From Coenobita brevimanus (Eukaryota; Arthropoda; Malacostraca; Decapoda; Coenobitidae), in the NCBI GenBank assembly GCA_032717465.1, contig CM064691.1:2358815-2422814 (forward strand): a DNA stretch of 64,000 nucleotides, written 5' to 3'. The notes below the pieces were generated by a model. The model was not told where the DNA came from, did not search any database, and saw only the letters and a list, made by a program, of their open reading frames with translations. Shown piece after piece: positions 1 to 10,449 of the stretch. Made by a program: the position numbers and the translations under genes. Each line of letters opens with the position of its first letter. The stretch's first letter is position 1.

Positions 1-1302
1 TATATTAGGAAAAGTGTATGGTAGGATACTTATTGACAGAGTTAGAGAAAGAACAGAGAAATTAGTTGGAGAAGAACAGGGAGGCTTTAGGAAGGGAAGA
101 GGTTGTGTAGATCAGATATTCATTCTTAGATCTTTTGTGGAAAAGTTTCTAGAGAAGGGAAAGAAGTTGTATGAGGCTTTCATGGATTTGGAGAAAGCAT
201 ATGACAGGGTGGATAGACAAGGATTGTGGAAAGTATTAAGAATATATGGAGTAGATGGGAAGTTGTTGAATGCTGTGAAGAGTATGTATGATGGTGTTAA
301 GGCTGCTGTGCATGTGGATGGTGAACTAAGTGAATTTTTCTCTTTGAAGGTTGGATTGAAACAGGGATGTGTCATGTCTCCATGGTTGTTCAATCTGTAC
401 ATGGATGGGGTAATAAAAGAGGTACAAGGTAGGGTAGTGGATGTTGGAGTGGCCCTGGTGAGAGAGGATAGTGTTTGGAAACTCCCTGTACTGTTGTTTG
501 CAGATGATACTGTGTTGTTGAGTGAAGATGAAGGGGGAGCTGCAAGGCTTGGTGAATGAGTTTGGGAAAGTGTGTAAGAAACGGAATCTAAAGGTGAACG
601 TAGGGAAGAGTAAAGTGATGGTCTTTGAGAGAGGTAAAGTCAGTGAATGTACAGTGAGGTTGGATGGTGAGGAATTGGAAAATGTGAGTACGTTTAAGTA
701 CTTTAGTAGTGTGATGAGTAAGGATGGAGGTTTGGAGGGTGAATTGCTTGAAAGGGTACAGCATGGAAGAAAGGTTGCTGGTTCTTTGAAAGCAGTGATA
801 AGAAACAGGGAAGTGAGCATGGAAGTGAAAAAGTTACTACATGACAGTATTGTGATACCAACTCTAACATATGGAAGTGAAGCTTGGACGTTGTTGGAAG
901 GACACAAGTCAAGAGTGAGAGCAGTGGAAATGAGTTATTTAAGAGGAGCCTGTGGAGTCACATGGAGAGACAGGCTGACGAATAAGGATATAAAGGAGCA
1001 TTGTGGTGTGGATGTGACAGGAAGCGTTATGAGGAACACACTGAGGTGGTTTGGCCATGTGGAGAGGATGGAGGGTGAGAGACTGATGAAGAGAGTGTAT
1101 GTGAGTGAGGTGGAGGGGGGAAGAGGGAGGGGGAGGCCGAGGATGAGATGGAGGGATGGGGTGGAGAGGTATATGAGAGAGGGGGGTGTGAGTTGGGAGC
1201 AGGGCAGTGAAATGGTGGGGGACAGGGTGACGTGGAGGTGATTTGTTTGTGGCCACCCCAAACAGGATTGAGGCGCCTTGCAATAGATAGATAGATAGAT
1301 AG
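1..1302 (+). mobile_element. RTE-type non-LTR retrotransposon (family RTE-A), 3' part
   Basis: This is the 3' portion of a non-LTR retrotransposon that enters from beyond the left edge. It holds the reverse transcriptase and the C-terminal region, a very short 3' UTR, and a tail of GATA repeats at about 1286-1302. At least ten related copies lie in the window (for example 7881-10345 and 61943-62994, minus), sharing the last codons, the 3' UTR motif (TTTGTTTGTGGCCACCCC) and the tail. A short UTR ending in a simple repeat rather than poly(A) is typical of the RTE clade. The tail abuts mariner sequence at 1303, so this copy probably inserted into, or truncated, the mariner. Confidence 0.9.
14..1241 (+). 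pseudogene. RTE-A reverse transcriptase, frameshifted
   Basis: Reverse transcriptase that would copy element RNA at a nicked target. Visible motifs are GFRKGRGCVDQIF, the palm block AFMDLEKAYDRVDR, GLKQGCVMSPWLFN, and the catalytic FADDTVLL near 500-520. After the palm come thumb-type blocks (KVNVGKSKVMVF, YGSEAWTLLEG) and the conserved C-terminus LRWFGHVERM then GRGRPRMRWRDGVERY, ending at a stop at 1239-1241. The frame breaks at about 527-537: an extra G in a G run separates the FADD frame (14-559) from the frame of 522-1241. Other copies read SEDEGELQGL across this point, so it is a one-base frameshift. The endonuclease part lies outside the window. Confidence 0.9.
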
Positions 1303-2058
1303 ACAGACCTCGTATGCTTTTGCTGGGACAACCGTGCTTTGGTTTCTGGGTCATACCCATACACCAAAGTCTCATCTCCAGTGATAGCAGTCTCCAGAAA
1401 GTCTGGATCGCCATTTGCACACTCCAACATGTCTTGAGCAACGTTCATCTGCAGAGCTTGTTGTTCACGTGAAAGGAGCTTTGGAACGAACTTGGCAGCA
1501 ACTCTTGACATGCCCAAATCATCCATTAAAATTTTGTGTGCTGATTTATCGCTGATACCAATTACATTAGCAATTTTCTCTGACAGTCAACTGACAATCT
1601 CCCATGATCAAATCGCAGACTTTCTTCACATTTTCAGCACTCCTGCTTGTTGATGGTCTCAAAGGACATGGATCGCTCTCACCTGACATTCGGCCATTTT
1701 TGAAGTGATTGTATGACTCCTTTATCTGCGTTACCCCCATGGCTTCATTCCCAAAAACTTGCTGGATCTTTCTAATAGTTTCAACTTGGGTATCACCTAG
1801 TTTTTGACAAAATTTGATGCAGTAACGATGTTTGACTTTTTCAGTCATCGTGATGAGCCCAGGAATGTGACGAACATAAAGTGCATGACCATGAATGCAG
1901 GCTGACTGACAGCCAATGAGTCACTCGTGGCAACTGGAATTAAGCAAGCATGCACACAAAGGTCCTGCACCGCACTACACAAAACCCCGCCCTAATTCTT
2001 GAACTGGTTGGTGAGGGGGGGAAAAAAATGAGGTCGGATACTTTCTGAACAGACCTTG
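1303..2058 (-). mobile_element. mariner-like DNA transposon, 3'-truncated relic
   Basis: On the minus strand the 5' end is at 2058, beside a TA (2059-2060) that is the expected mariner target. It begins AAGGTCTGTTCAGAAAGTAT, a mariner-type terminal repeat. The transposase reading frame follows and is cut at 1303, where the RTE-A tail begins, so the DDD C-terminus and the second terminal repeat are missing. Confidence 0.8.
1306..1848 (-). pseudogene. mariner transposase fragment
   Basis: The N-terminal part (1567-1848) opens with residues like HRYCIKFCQKLGDTQVETI and contains SYNHFKNGRMSGESDPC, matching the paired-type helix-turn-helix region of mariner transposases. A second frame (1306-1526) carries the start of the catalytic domain with the motif TGDETLVYGYDPETK, which in this family surrounds the first catalytic Asp. 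The two parts are in different frames around 1526-1570, and the region with the last two Asp residues is absent. The protein cannot be functional. The family call is from recalled motif patterns. Confidence 0.85.
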
Positions 2059-2228
2059 TATCTGTAACTACAATATGTACTGGGTTCCATACGTAGTTTA
2101 ATGAAGGAAGTAATATCTTGTATACTGAGATAAATGTTTGTGTGGACTGTTTCAATTATGACCCTTCATTGCACATCCTGACTGCTCACTAATGATCAAT
2201 GGTGTGTTAGGTGAAGAGAATTCTTGTC

Positions 2229-3020
2229 TTAACCCTTAAACAGCGGGCTACTTTCTAAGTTTCCATCCGTGTGGGACAGATTATTTTATATATATAAAAA
2301 AAAAAAAGTGCTATGAAATCAGGCAAAACATGCATAAATAGATCAGAATAGCTGAAAAAACAAAGAATTTGATGTTATTCTCTTCAAACTGCACGTGGGC
2401 TGGGTGGTGATGAAAAGTGAGTAAGAGGGGTGGTGGGACGTCAAGGTCACTCTCAGTGTCAGGCCACCAAGAGTAGGTGAGTAGAGAGTCTTGTTTTCTG
2501 CTCTTATTTGTAACTGCAGCCTAAAATATATTATTTTTACATTATGTAAAGTTCTGTCTCTTCATGGTGCACTTTGAACACTACACACTATATTATGATG
2601 TAAAACTTTTTTTTATCTTACATCTCTACAGTTATAATTTTACGTATGAAAATATTATGTACAACTGTATATTACAACTGTTCACACTAATATGTCTTTA
2701 GTGTGTGGTAGTCTGCAAAGCAATTGATACAGAGACGCACACCACACTCAAGGCACCAGGTAGTCACATCTCTGCGTTTACATGGGTGTCTCTGAATTCT
2801 TGCACACAACACACCTCTTCTGTTGTTTGTGGCCACTTGCATCAAGTGGAAGTGACTTAAGACAGTGTCATGAGATATACTCATGTCCTAACAGGCACTG
2901 TTGCCATATCTCCCATTTGTTTCATATAACAGGCTCGTAGAATAGGAATGCGTTCCGGAACATCAATCGCTCTTTCCTTAGCGGACATTCGGGAACTTTG
3001 ACCGCCCTTTAGAGGGTTAA
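2229..3020 (-). mobile_element. piggyBac-like deletion derivative flanked by TTAA
   Basis: The unit lies between TTAA at 2229-2232 and TTAA at 3017-3020, the target of piggyBac transposons. The left end starts CCCTTAAACAGCGG and the right end, reverse complemented, CCCTCTAAAGGGCGG, an imperfect terminal inverted repeat starting with CCC. Inside lies a remnant of a transposase C-terminal zinc finger (2687-2884). About 780 bp remain, so most of the transposase is deleted. Other TTAA-flanked units with CCC-starting ends lie at 40202, 51013, 53432, 60773 and 62995. Confidence 0.65.
2687..2884 (-). pseudogene. piggyBac transposase C-terminal cysteine-rich domain remnant
   Basis: A 65-codon frame ends with a cysteine-rich block: RRGVLCARIQ, then RRDVTTWCLECGVRLCINCF, then ADYHT, then stop. 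The spacing (C..., W-C-x2-C-x4-LC-x2-CF-x3-YHT) matches the zinc-binding cysteine-rich domain at the C-terminus of piggyBac transposases, which binds the element ends. Upstream codons on the minus strand (2885-3016) do not continue the transposase, so the catalytic DDD domain is deleted. Its position inside TTAA-flanked inverted ends supports the family call. I am confident of the zinc finger type and less so of the exact subfamily. Confidence 0.65.
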
Positions 3021-3164
3021 TAATCAGTTTCATTGTGAAAAACATGTTAAGTAGAAGCATGTTAAATGAGGAATTACTGCATGTCACTGGCAGTATTGAC
3101 AGGGTGCAAACATACTGTACAGACATATGAAAGGACACACTACCAGCATCCACTTTAATAGTTT

Positions 3165-3245
3165 GCCATAGTTGAGGTTTGAACCCTACACTCATGGAGC
3201 ACTCATCACTGAGATAAGTACCCTAACAACTGAGCCGCTGCATTT
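3165..3245 (-). repeat. tRNA-derived SINE head fragment
   Basis: Read on the minus strand, GCGGCTCAGTTGTTAGGG resembles an A box and GGGTTCAAACC a B box, about 45 bases apart, as in the tRNA-like heads of SINEs. No cloverleaf-perfect tRNA is evident, so a functional tRNA gene is unlikely. Confidence 0.4.
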
Positions 3246-3485
3246 CCAGGGAGAGAACATTTGTGTTTAAGCTATATGCAACGGGGTAGTAAATAAAGAA
3301 TCTGGGCACTTGATTCACAAACTTTATTCTTTGGATGGCAGCCAGGAAGCAGAAGCACTGTGTCTGTAACTTACTGAGAAATTTACAGACAAAAAAGAGT
3401 TATTATGCTGATTTACAATGAGGATTTACTGTATCTAAAGCCACATAATTATCAGACTAAAGAATCTGCGTGCCTGTTCCATTAT

Positions 3486-3665
3486 TAACATCCTTCTTTT
3501 TCCCAACTAAGAATTGGGTGGTGTAGAATTCAGAAGCAAAGAAAGAAAAAGCATGACAGGGAAAACTATCAATAACCTGGCTAACGAAATGAGCCAACAT
3601 GAACTAACACGTTCAAGCCTACACAATCCTGGTTCTACCTCATAGGCATAACCATCTGCATGACC
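3486..3665 (-). repeat. dispersed SINE-like repeat (family S2)
   Basis: Shares TTTTTCCCA...GGGTGG and, downstream, TTCAAGCCT..ATCCTGGTTCTACCTCA with copies near 38440-38530, 52500-52680 and 53045-53300. In the minus orientation some copies end in GATGATGATG-type tails, as many SINEs do. No coding capacity seen. Confidence 0.4.
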
Positions 3666-3709
3666 TTTACTCTCAACAAAGTAGTCACAAAGCAAGGGCA
3701 AGATGTCTA

Positions 3710-4317
3710 TACAGTGGAACCTCGGTCCTCGAATGTCTCACATATCGAACAAATCGGACCTCAACCAAAAAATTCAAGAAATTTTTGCTCCAGAGGTCGA
3801 CCGAAATATTGGACCTTGACCAACCTGAAGGTAGCCGAACGAAGGGAAGCTGGCCGACCGACAGTCACGCGTCCACCTTTGTTGTTTATCAACGTGGTTG
3901 TCCTGCTGTGCTTCACATTTTTCTTGATTCAGTGCAGTATTAGCCCCTAATAATGGCTCCAAAGAAAGCAAGTTCATCCAGTACGGCTACTGGCAGTGAA
4001 AAGAGGAAAGTAGTGCGGAAAATAATTGAAGAAGTGGAAAAATTATTGCTTATCTTCATCAATGAGAAACAGTTAGCAGGAGACAGTGTTAGAGAGTATA
4101 TAATTTGTGAAAAGGCAAGAGAAATATACAGTCACCTCATAAAGGAAAGCACTGGTACCACTGCTGAAACGTAAATAGGTAAGCATCTGGGGTCTTGGAA
4201 CGGATTAAAATGATTTACATTATTTCTTATGGGGAAAATTAGTTTGGTCCTTGACCAATTCGGTCCTGGAACAGCCTTCCAGAACGGATTGTGTTCGAGG
4301 ACTGAGGTTCTACTGTA
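3710..4317 (+). mobile_element. Tigger/pogo-like nonautonomous DNA transposon
   Basis: Terminal inverted repeats of about 22 bp, CAGTGGAACCTCGGTCCT at 3712 and CAGTAGAACCTCAGTCCT (reverse complement) ending at 4315, are flanked by TA at 3710-3711 and 4316-4317. TA target duplication and CAG-starting ends are typical of pogo/Tigger elements. The 604-bp body keeps only the start of the transposase and a short later piece, an internal deletion of a longer element. Confidence 0.8.
3953..4174 (+). pseudogene. internally deleted Tigger-like transposase
   Basis: A 73-codon frame starts MAPKKASSSS, the usual opening of Tigger-family transposases ahead of the CENP-B-type helix-turn-helix. After KRKVVRKI it jumps to VEKLLLIFINEK and then REYIICEKAREIYSHL, which resembles the second DNA-binding (CENPB/HTH) segment. 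The catalytic DDE domain is gone. The frame is open, but with this deletion it can at most encode a short DNA-binding peptide; expression is not indicated by the sequence. Confidence 0.65.
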
Positions 4318-4432
4318 CCTGTAAATAACTGAGGACTTCATAGCAAAAATGAATATCGAAAGAGCAACTTTTAGCAAGTACTTACCATACATAAAATTAC
4401 AAAATAAACAAAGTAAATTCCCTGCCACAAAC

Positions 4433-4626
4433 CTTATTCTCAAGAAGGCGGTCATAGAGGAGGAGCGTGGTGTCCCTGAGGGCGATGGACTGGCAGTCTT
4501 CAGCCAGCCATGAGGTGGTGAGGTGCTCAGCCCACTTGAGCTTCACAGTGGGAGGGGCCACAGGTGGTACACTGCCCACAACACCACCCTCCATCCTGCC
4601 TCACACACACCTCAATGCTGACCACA
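4433..4626 (-). CDS. candidate first coding exon of a host gene (minus strand)
   Basis: On the minus strand a pyrimidine-rich stretch ending TTATTGTTACAG gives an acceptor at 4627-4628. The exon would start at 4626, with a short 5' UTR and an ATG at 4594-4592 in good context (A at -3, G at +4). The 54 codons (4594-4433) read MEGGVVGSVPPVAPP, then KLKWAEHLTTSWLAEDCQ, then LLLYDRLLENK, and end in phase 0 at AATAAG|GTTTGT, an acceptable donor. In-frame upstream sequence holds a TGA, so the ATG is either the true start or the acceptor is the nearer AG at about 4597. I do not recognise the protein. The sequence is not repeated in the window, which argues against a transposon origin. Confidence 0.45.
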
Positions 4627-4754
4627 CTGTAACAATAAAAATTATAATTGGTACAGTGGTTAGCATAGCAACATCAAAACAACTGCTGGTATAGTGTTCA
4701 GAACACATAGCTCTGTCAGACTGATAGTCTTACACACTGTACAGTAGGTTCATT

Positions 4755-4829
4755 TTCGTTTTTGAAGGCTCCAACATGCTTGCATGCGTTGGCCTTGTCA
4801 CCTAATGGTGGCTCTCCATACTACTCAAT
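4755..4829 (-). repeat. RTE-B 3'-end relic
   Basis: GGCTCCAACATGC...GGCCTTGTCACCTAATGGTGGCTCTCCAT is the 3' end shared with the RTE-B copies at 47605-48525 and 54199-55410. Only the last ~75 bp remain. Confidence 0.55.
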
Positions 4830-4998
4830 CTGCCAAGGATGAGATGAAGGGATGAAGTGGAGAGGTATATAAGAGAGGGTTACATTAGCTGAGAGCAGGG
4901 CAGTGAAATGACGGGGGACAGGGCGACATGGAGGCAATTTGTTTGTGGCCAACCCTTACGGGATTAAGGCATCTGGCAATAGATAGATAGACAGACAG
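4830..4998 (+). mobile_element. RTE-A 3'-end relic
   Basis: Contains the GATGAGATGAAGGGATG...GTGGAGAGGTATA coding end, the UTR block TTTGTTTGTGGCCA and a GATA tail (4979-4998). It is 5'-truncated to about 170 bp with several substitutions. From 4999 to 5369 I see nothing recognisable. Confidence 0.7.
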
Positions 4999-5369
4999 TT
5001 CCACAGTGATCTTTGTCAAATGCTGACAATATCATAGTCTGTTCTGTCAAGTTGCCGGCTGAGATAAAAGTTCACCTGAAATTATTACATTTCTGCTTTT
5101 CACTTCCTTTTGCTGGCTAATATTCTTAAATAAAGCAGCAAGTCAAATTTATCTAACCTATGGTGTCAAGGAAGAGGGCTGAGGAAGATGGAGAGGAGTA
5201 GTAGGCAAACTTTTGAACCTTAATGTAGCTACATCCCACACTTCCGCTAAGCAGTGCAGATATCTCCACTCTTCTGGTGCTGTCCTTTCTCTTAATAACT
5301 ACGTTTGTCTCTTGATAACAGTATTTTTGTTATCTGTCTATTTAGTGTTCCTACGTTCTCTGTGATTTA

Positions 5370-5445
5370 GTCTATCTCTCTATAGTCAAGTGCCTTAATC
5401 CTGTTGGGGGTGGCCACAAACAAATCACCTCCATGTCATTTGGCC
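5370..5445 (-). mobile_element. RTE-A 3'-end relic
   Basis: About 75 bp with the degenerate tail TCTATCTCTCTATAG followed by CCTTAATCCTG and GGGGTGGCCACAAACAAATC. It is the far 3' end of a minus-strand copy. The next 390 bp (5446-5837) are AT-rich with no recognised gene. Confidence 0.6.
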
Positions 5446-5837
5446 ACCCAGTTTTATCAGTATTATGTATATATTATGTATATTGTCTAGGGTTTTTTAT
5501 TTATTTATTTATTTTTTTCCTAACATGAGACAGAGCTTGCCTTCCTATGTGATGCATCTTAAACACTGGGAAGTACAGAAGCAATTTTTATTATCTTTTA
5601 CTTGCAAGTACCTTTCTACAGCCACTTCATGATAATTCCGTCCATTAGCTAACTACTGTACCTAAAACTGTAGAGTTACTGTATATTAAAGTCTCTGGCA
5701 CCAAAATTACATTAGCCTTTATGTATACTGTCCAAGCAGCTAAGTCCATGCAGGGCTCATAGTGGTGCCTGTTTGCACCTCTGTCCTCCGCTCCTCTTTT
5801 ACTATTATTTTAGTTTATTTTGTCCATAAGTTACGGT

Positions 5838-6165
5838 ATCTGAGAGGAGCATGAGGAGTTAGATGGAGAGACAGGCAAACAAATGAGGAAGTGAAATAGG
5901 GTAGTGGAACTGATATGCATATGACTGAAAGGGTCAGGAGAATTACTCTGACAGTTTGGCCATGTGGAGAGGATGGAGAATAAGAGACTGACCAGAAAAG
6001 TGTATGTGAGTATGGTGGAGAAGGAGAAGGGGAGGGGAAGACTGAGAATGAAATGGAAGGATGGAGTGGTGATAGATATGAGTGAGGGAAGTGTGAGCTA
6101 GATGGAGGGCAGCTGAATAGTGGAGGACTGGGCAACATGATGACAATATGTGGCCATTCCCCCAC
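5838..6165 (+). mobile_element. RTE-A relic, decayed
   Basis: Matches the RTE-A C-terminal coding region (GGCCATGTGGAGAGGATGGA at 5956-5975, then the AGAATGAAATGGAAGGATGG block) without an open frame. The GATA tail is lost and replaced by a C/T-rich stretch. Confidence 0.65.
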
Positions 6166-6194
6166 CCCCCTTTTTTTAATAACAGAAAAGAGGA

Positions 6195-7880
6195 AGGAAA
6201 AACAAATGACTAAAAAAAAAAGGGCAGCCTATAGACAGAATGATGGAATTTTTCTCCAGGTGGAAAAGCAGATATCTTTGCCAGTACATTTGCCAAAAAT
6301 TCTACCGCTGAGGAAGTCAACCAGGATGTCCCAGTACTAGACCTTGACTCTCCGAAAACTGTTCTACTTAAAACACAGACAAGATACGTAAAATCTATCC
6401 TAGACAATTTACCTGCCAACAAAGATCCAGGCCCAGATAGAATTCCTCCATTTGTTTTGAAAAAGTGTTCCCCAGAATTTGCCTCTGTTCTAGCTAAATT
6501 ATTCAGACTATGCATGTGTACTTCTTCATTCACTAATTCAGGGAAAGAAACCAATATCCACCCAATTCCAAAGAAAGGAAGTTCCTCTGACCCCTCTGAA
6601 TACAGACAAATAGCTGTCACATCTTTTCTTGGTAAAGTATTTGAAACTTTAATTAATAAGAACATAGTTAAACATCTTGAATCCAACAACTTAATTAATG
6701 ATAGACAATATGGTTTTCACCAAGAAAGATCCACCGTTTACATACTCCATTTCCTGACTCATATCACCCATCAATCAATCGACCTACATGGTGAAACTCA
6801 TACAGTATCCCTTGATATTTCTAAAACTTTCGACAAAGTATGGCACAGTTCCCTGCTACCCAAACTCCCTTGCTATGGACTAACATCTTTTGTTCCTCTA
6901 CTTTCCTCATATCTCAGCAACAAAAAAATAAAAGTAGATGATGTATATTCCAATTTCTACTCAATTAATGCCAGCATGCCACAGGGATCAGTTCTGGCAT
7001 CAACCCTGTTCCTGGTTCATATTAATGATCTCTTATTAGTCACCCACAATCCCATCCATTCATATGCAGTTGACTCAACACTTTACAGTTCATTCACACT
7101 CAGACACCCATTTACAAAGTCAAATATCTCTAACTCTCAACTCAATACAGCAATCTCCATAAATCAAGACTTACCATATCTACAATCAATGAATGGGGGC
7201 AAAACAACCTCGTCTCATTCAATGCAAGCAAAACCAAATACATACAATTTACTAATAGACAGATATTGCCAGATTCGTATATTACATTCAATGCTACTAA
7301 TATTCCCATCTCCAAAAGTATTGAAATTCTCGGCATCTCACTTAACGATGCCCTCAGCTGGACTTCTCAAGTCAGATCACTTGCTAAAACTGCCTGAAAG
7401 AAACCTGGATTATTGTACAGAGTCCATAACTTCTTCACTGATGAGCAGTTAGCTATAATTTATGAGTCATGTGCACTCTCAGCATGAATACTGCTCGCCC
7501 TTGTGGAATGGATGTGGAGATGTTGCATTAACACAACTAGACAAAATTCAGAACAAAGCCGTTGGAATTATTAATAACCCTGCTATTTTAAATAAACTAC
7601 CTACTCTACAAGTAAGAAGGAATGTTGTTTCCCTTACATTATTTTACAGATATTTTTATGGCAAATGCTTAGACGAAGTTGCATCGATGGTGCCACCGCT
7701 CCGTGCCTTCCCTCGTGCTACACGGGCATCTGGTAGTGCTCATGACTGGAACATCACTCAGCCATATTGCAGAACTTCTGCCCATCACAATTCCTTTTTT
7801 ACCTGAGCTGCATCTCTCTGGAACTCGCTTCTCTAGAGTTGTTTCTCTTCAAACACCAACCTAAAGCTGTTCAAGTCCAA
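6195..7880 (+). mobile_element. jockey/CR1-like LINE, 5'-truncated
   Basis: A non-LTR element in which reverse transcriptase coding is traceable from about 6260 to 7860. The right end is interrupted by the (TATC)n tail of an RTE-A copy at 7881. A poly(A) run at 10425-10447, just beyond the RTE copy, could be the displaced 3' end, but I could not identify a matching target duplication. Confidence 0.7.
6457..7806 (+). pseudogene. jockey/CR1-like reverse transcriptase, inactive
   Basis: The reverse transcriptase region reads KDPGPDRIPPFVLKKC upstream of the main frame, then IPKKGSSSDPSEYRQIAV, SFLGKVFETLI, ISKTFDKVWH (palm motif A, with the catalytic Asp at TFDKV), MPQGSVLASTLFLVHINDL, and SYAVDSTLYSS where a YADD-type motif is expected. 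The second Asp of the catalytic pair is therefore displaced or lost. The frame stops at 7452 and resumes in another frame (7462-7806) with HEYCSPLWNG and LDKIQNKAVGII, typical of the C-terminal region of this clade. It is a dead copy. Confidence 0.8.
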
Positions 7881-10345
7881 CTATCTATCTATCTATCTAT
7901 TGCCAGATGCCTCAATCCCGTTTGGAGTGGCCACAAACAAATTGCCTCCATGTCGCCCTGTCCCCCACCATTTCACTTCCCTGTTCCCAACTCACACCCC
8001 CCTCTCTCATATATCTCTCCACCCCATCCCTCCATCTCATCCTCGGCCTCCCCCTCCCTTTTCCCCCCTCCACCTCACTCACATACACTCTCCTCGTCAG
8101 TCTCTCACCCTCCATCCTCTCCACATGGCCAAACCACCTCAGTGTATTCCTCCTAACGCTTCCTATCACATCCACATCCACATCACAACGCTCCTTTATA
8201 TCCTCATTTGTCAGCCTGTCTCTCCATGTGACTCCACAGGCTCCTCTTAAATAACTCATTTCCACTGCTCTCACTCTTGACTTGTGTCCTTCCAGCAACG
8301 TCCAAGCTTCACTTCCATACATTAGAGTTGGTATCACAATACTGTCATGTAGTAACTTTTTCACTTCCATGCTCACTTCCCTGTTTCTTATCACTGCTTT
8401 CAAAGAACCAGCAACCTTTCTTCCATGCTGTACCCTTTCAAGCACTTCACCCTCCAAACCTCCATCCTTACTCATCACACTACCAAAGTACTTAAACGTA
8501 CTCACATTTTCCAATTCCTCACCATCCAACCTCGCTGTACATTCACTGACTTCACCTCTCTCAAAGACCATCACTTTACTCTTCCCTACATTCACCTTTA
8601 GATTCCGTTTCTTACACACTCTCCCAAACTCATCTACCAAGCCTTGCAGCTCTCCTTCGTCTTCACTCAACAACACAGTATCATCTGCAAACAACAGTAC
8701 AGGGAGTTTCCAAACACTATCCTCTCTCACCAGGGCCACTCCAACATCCACTACCCTACCTTGTACCTCTTCTATTACCAAATACATGTACAGATTGAAC
8801 AACTATGGAGACATGACACATCCCTGTTTCAATCCAACCTTCAAAGAGAAAAATTCACTTAATTCACCATCCACATGCACTGCAGCCTTAGCACCATCAT
8901 ACATACTCTTCACAGCATTAAACAGCTTCCCATCTACTTCATATATTCTTAATACTTTCCACAATCCTTGTCTATCCACCCTGTCATATGCTTTCTCCAA
9001 ATCCATGAAAGCCGCATACAATTTCTTTCCCTTCCCTAGAAACTTTTCCACTAAAGATCTAAGAATGAATATCTGATCTACACAACCTCTTCCCTTCCTA
9101 AAGCCTCCCTGTTCTTCTCCAATTAATTCCTCTGTCCTTTCTCTAACTCTGTCAATAAGTATCCTACCATACACATTTCCTATTATACTAAGAAGACAAA
9201 TGTCCCTATGATTACCACACACTTCTTTTTCCCCTTTTCCTTTGTACAAGGGAATAATTATACCTGACTTCCAATCCTCCGGGACCCTACCTTCCTCCCA
9301 GGCCAATCTGCACATTTTCCACATCCATTCTACTACTATCTCTCCCCCATGCTTCAGCATTTTACCACACACTCCATCAATTCCTGGGGCTTTCCCCAAT
9401 TTAACTTTCTTTATTGCTTCCACAACTTCTATCCTACTGATTTCTTCCAGTCTTCTCACCTCCCTCCTTCTCCCAGCCACTTATACTCACATTACTTCCA
9501 TCCTCTATGTTCAACAATTCCTTAAAGTGTTCTCTCCATCTGCTCACTTTTTCTCCCTTCTCCACTAGTAATCTACCATTTTTATCTTTCACTCCCCTGC
9601 TAACTTCACTTCCACCCTGTCTTACTCTTTTCACCTCTTTCCAAAACATTTTCTTACAGTCCCTCCACTTTACACTCAAATTCCTTCCAAATTCCTCATC
9701 CACTCTCTTCTTACTCTCTTACCAATCTTTTCACCTCTCTCTTTCTTTCTACATATAACTCTCTCTTCCGCCTCTCAACTTCTTTCACGCCCCTATTTCT
9801 CATCCATTCATTGTATGCTTTCTTCTTTTGTGCCACAGCCTGTCTCACCTCTTCATTCCACCTCCTGTTCCTTGCACCCCCCTCCATCTTCTCTTTATTC
9901 CACACACCACATCACATGCTGCACATATTTCTTCTGTGAATATCCTGCACACATCTTCCATGTCCCCCATCTGCTCTAGTTCATATTTGCCCAATCGTTA
10001 CTCCACTTCTCTCTTATACTCTGCCTTTTTCTCATCCCCTTGTAAAACCTTTCCACTCTCCTTAAAAATACTCCTTCTTCCCATCCTTCCCTTCTTCTAT
10101 TTCTCCAACTTCTTTGGATCTTGATTCTGGCCACCACCAAGTAGTGGTCAGAAAGTCCACTCCCCCAACCTCTATGAGCTCTTGCATCCATTACACATTT
10201 TTGCATCCTTTCATCCACACACACATAATCAATCATTGCCTTCCTTTCATTCAGTTCACCACCCACCCTTCTCATCACTCACCATGTATACCTGTGGATC
10301 ATTTTGTGCCTGAAGAGGGTATTGATCCAACTGTTACAGATATTT
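7881..10345 (-). mobile_element. RTE-A retrotransposon, longest copy in the window
   Basis: Minus-strand copy of about 2.46 kb. It runs from an endonuclease segment (RHKMIHRYTW near 10280-10310) to the 3' UTR and the (TATC)n tail at 7881-7900. It is 5'-truncated inside the endonuclease. Its sequence serves as the empty-site reference for the TTAA insertion found in the RTE-A copy at 61943 (TTAA at 8949-8952). Confidence 0.9.
7912..10341 (-). pseudogene. RTE-A endonuclease-reverse transcriptase polyprotein, broken
   Basis: Order on the minus strand: endonuclease C-terminus (HRYTW, ERKAMIDYVCVDERMQ, and the catalytic-type GLSDHYLVV near 10140-10150); basic linker (NRRWNEEVRQAVAQKKKAY, WREHFKELLN); reverse transcriptase (KAPGIDGVCGKMLKHGG, PLYKGKGEKEVCGNHR, GFRKGRGCVDQIF, LEKAYDRVDR, GLKQGCVMSP, FADDTVLLSEDEGELQ); thumb and C-terminal GHVERM and GRPRMRWRDGVERY. 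Breaks: a TGA after HRYTW near 10280, frameshifts between the pieces 9976-10278, 9711-9905, 9434-9703 and 8803-9480, and a TGG-to-TAG stop just after CVMSP at about 8803. The last frame (7912-8802) is otherwise open. Confidence 0.9.
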
Positions 10346-10423
10346 AATTAATGGAGGACACCAGTGATCTGGTGTATGGATTATTTTTTTTTATTCATTT
10401 GCTTTTCCTTCCTCTGTTCTGTT

Positions 10424-10447
10424 ATTAAAAAAAAAAAAAAAAAAAAT
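10424..10447 (+). repeat. poly(A) run
   Basis: Long A run after GTTCTGTTATT. It could be the 3' tail of the jockey-like LINE interrupted by the RTE copy. Confidence 0.4.
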
Positions 10448-10449
10448 CC

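Noticed and set aside
8282..9076. Long Ser/Thr/Pro-rich open frames on the plus strand opposite the RTE-A copy
   Set aside because: They are the antisense of the reverse transcriptase; the same antisense frames recur opposite every RTE-A copy (for example at 1, 37600, 57400 and 62000).
9976..10278. Separate small gene beginning at 10278
   Set aside because: It is the RTE-A endonuclease C-terminus; the conserved HRYTW continues upstream past a TGA.
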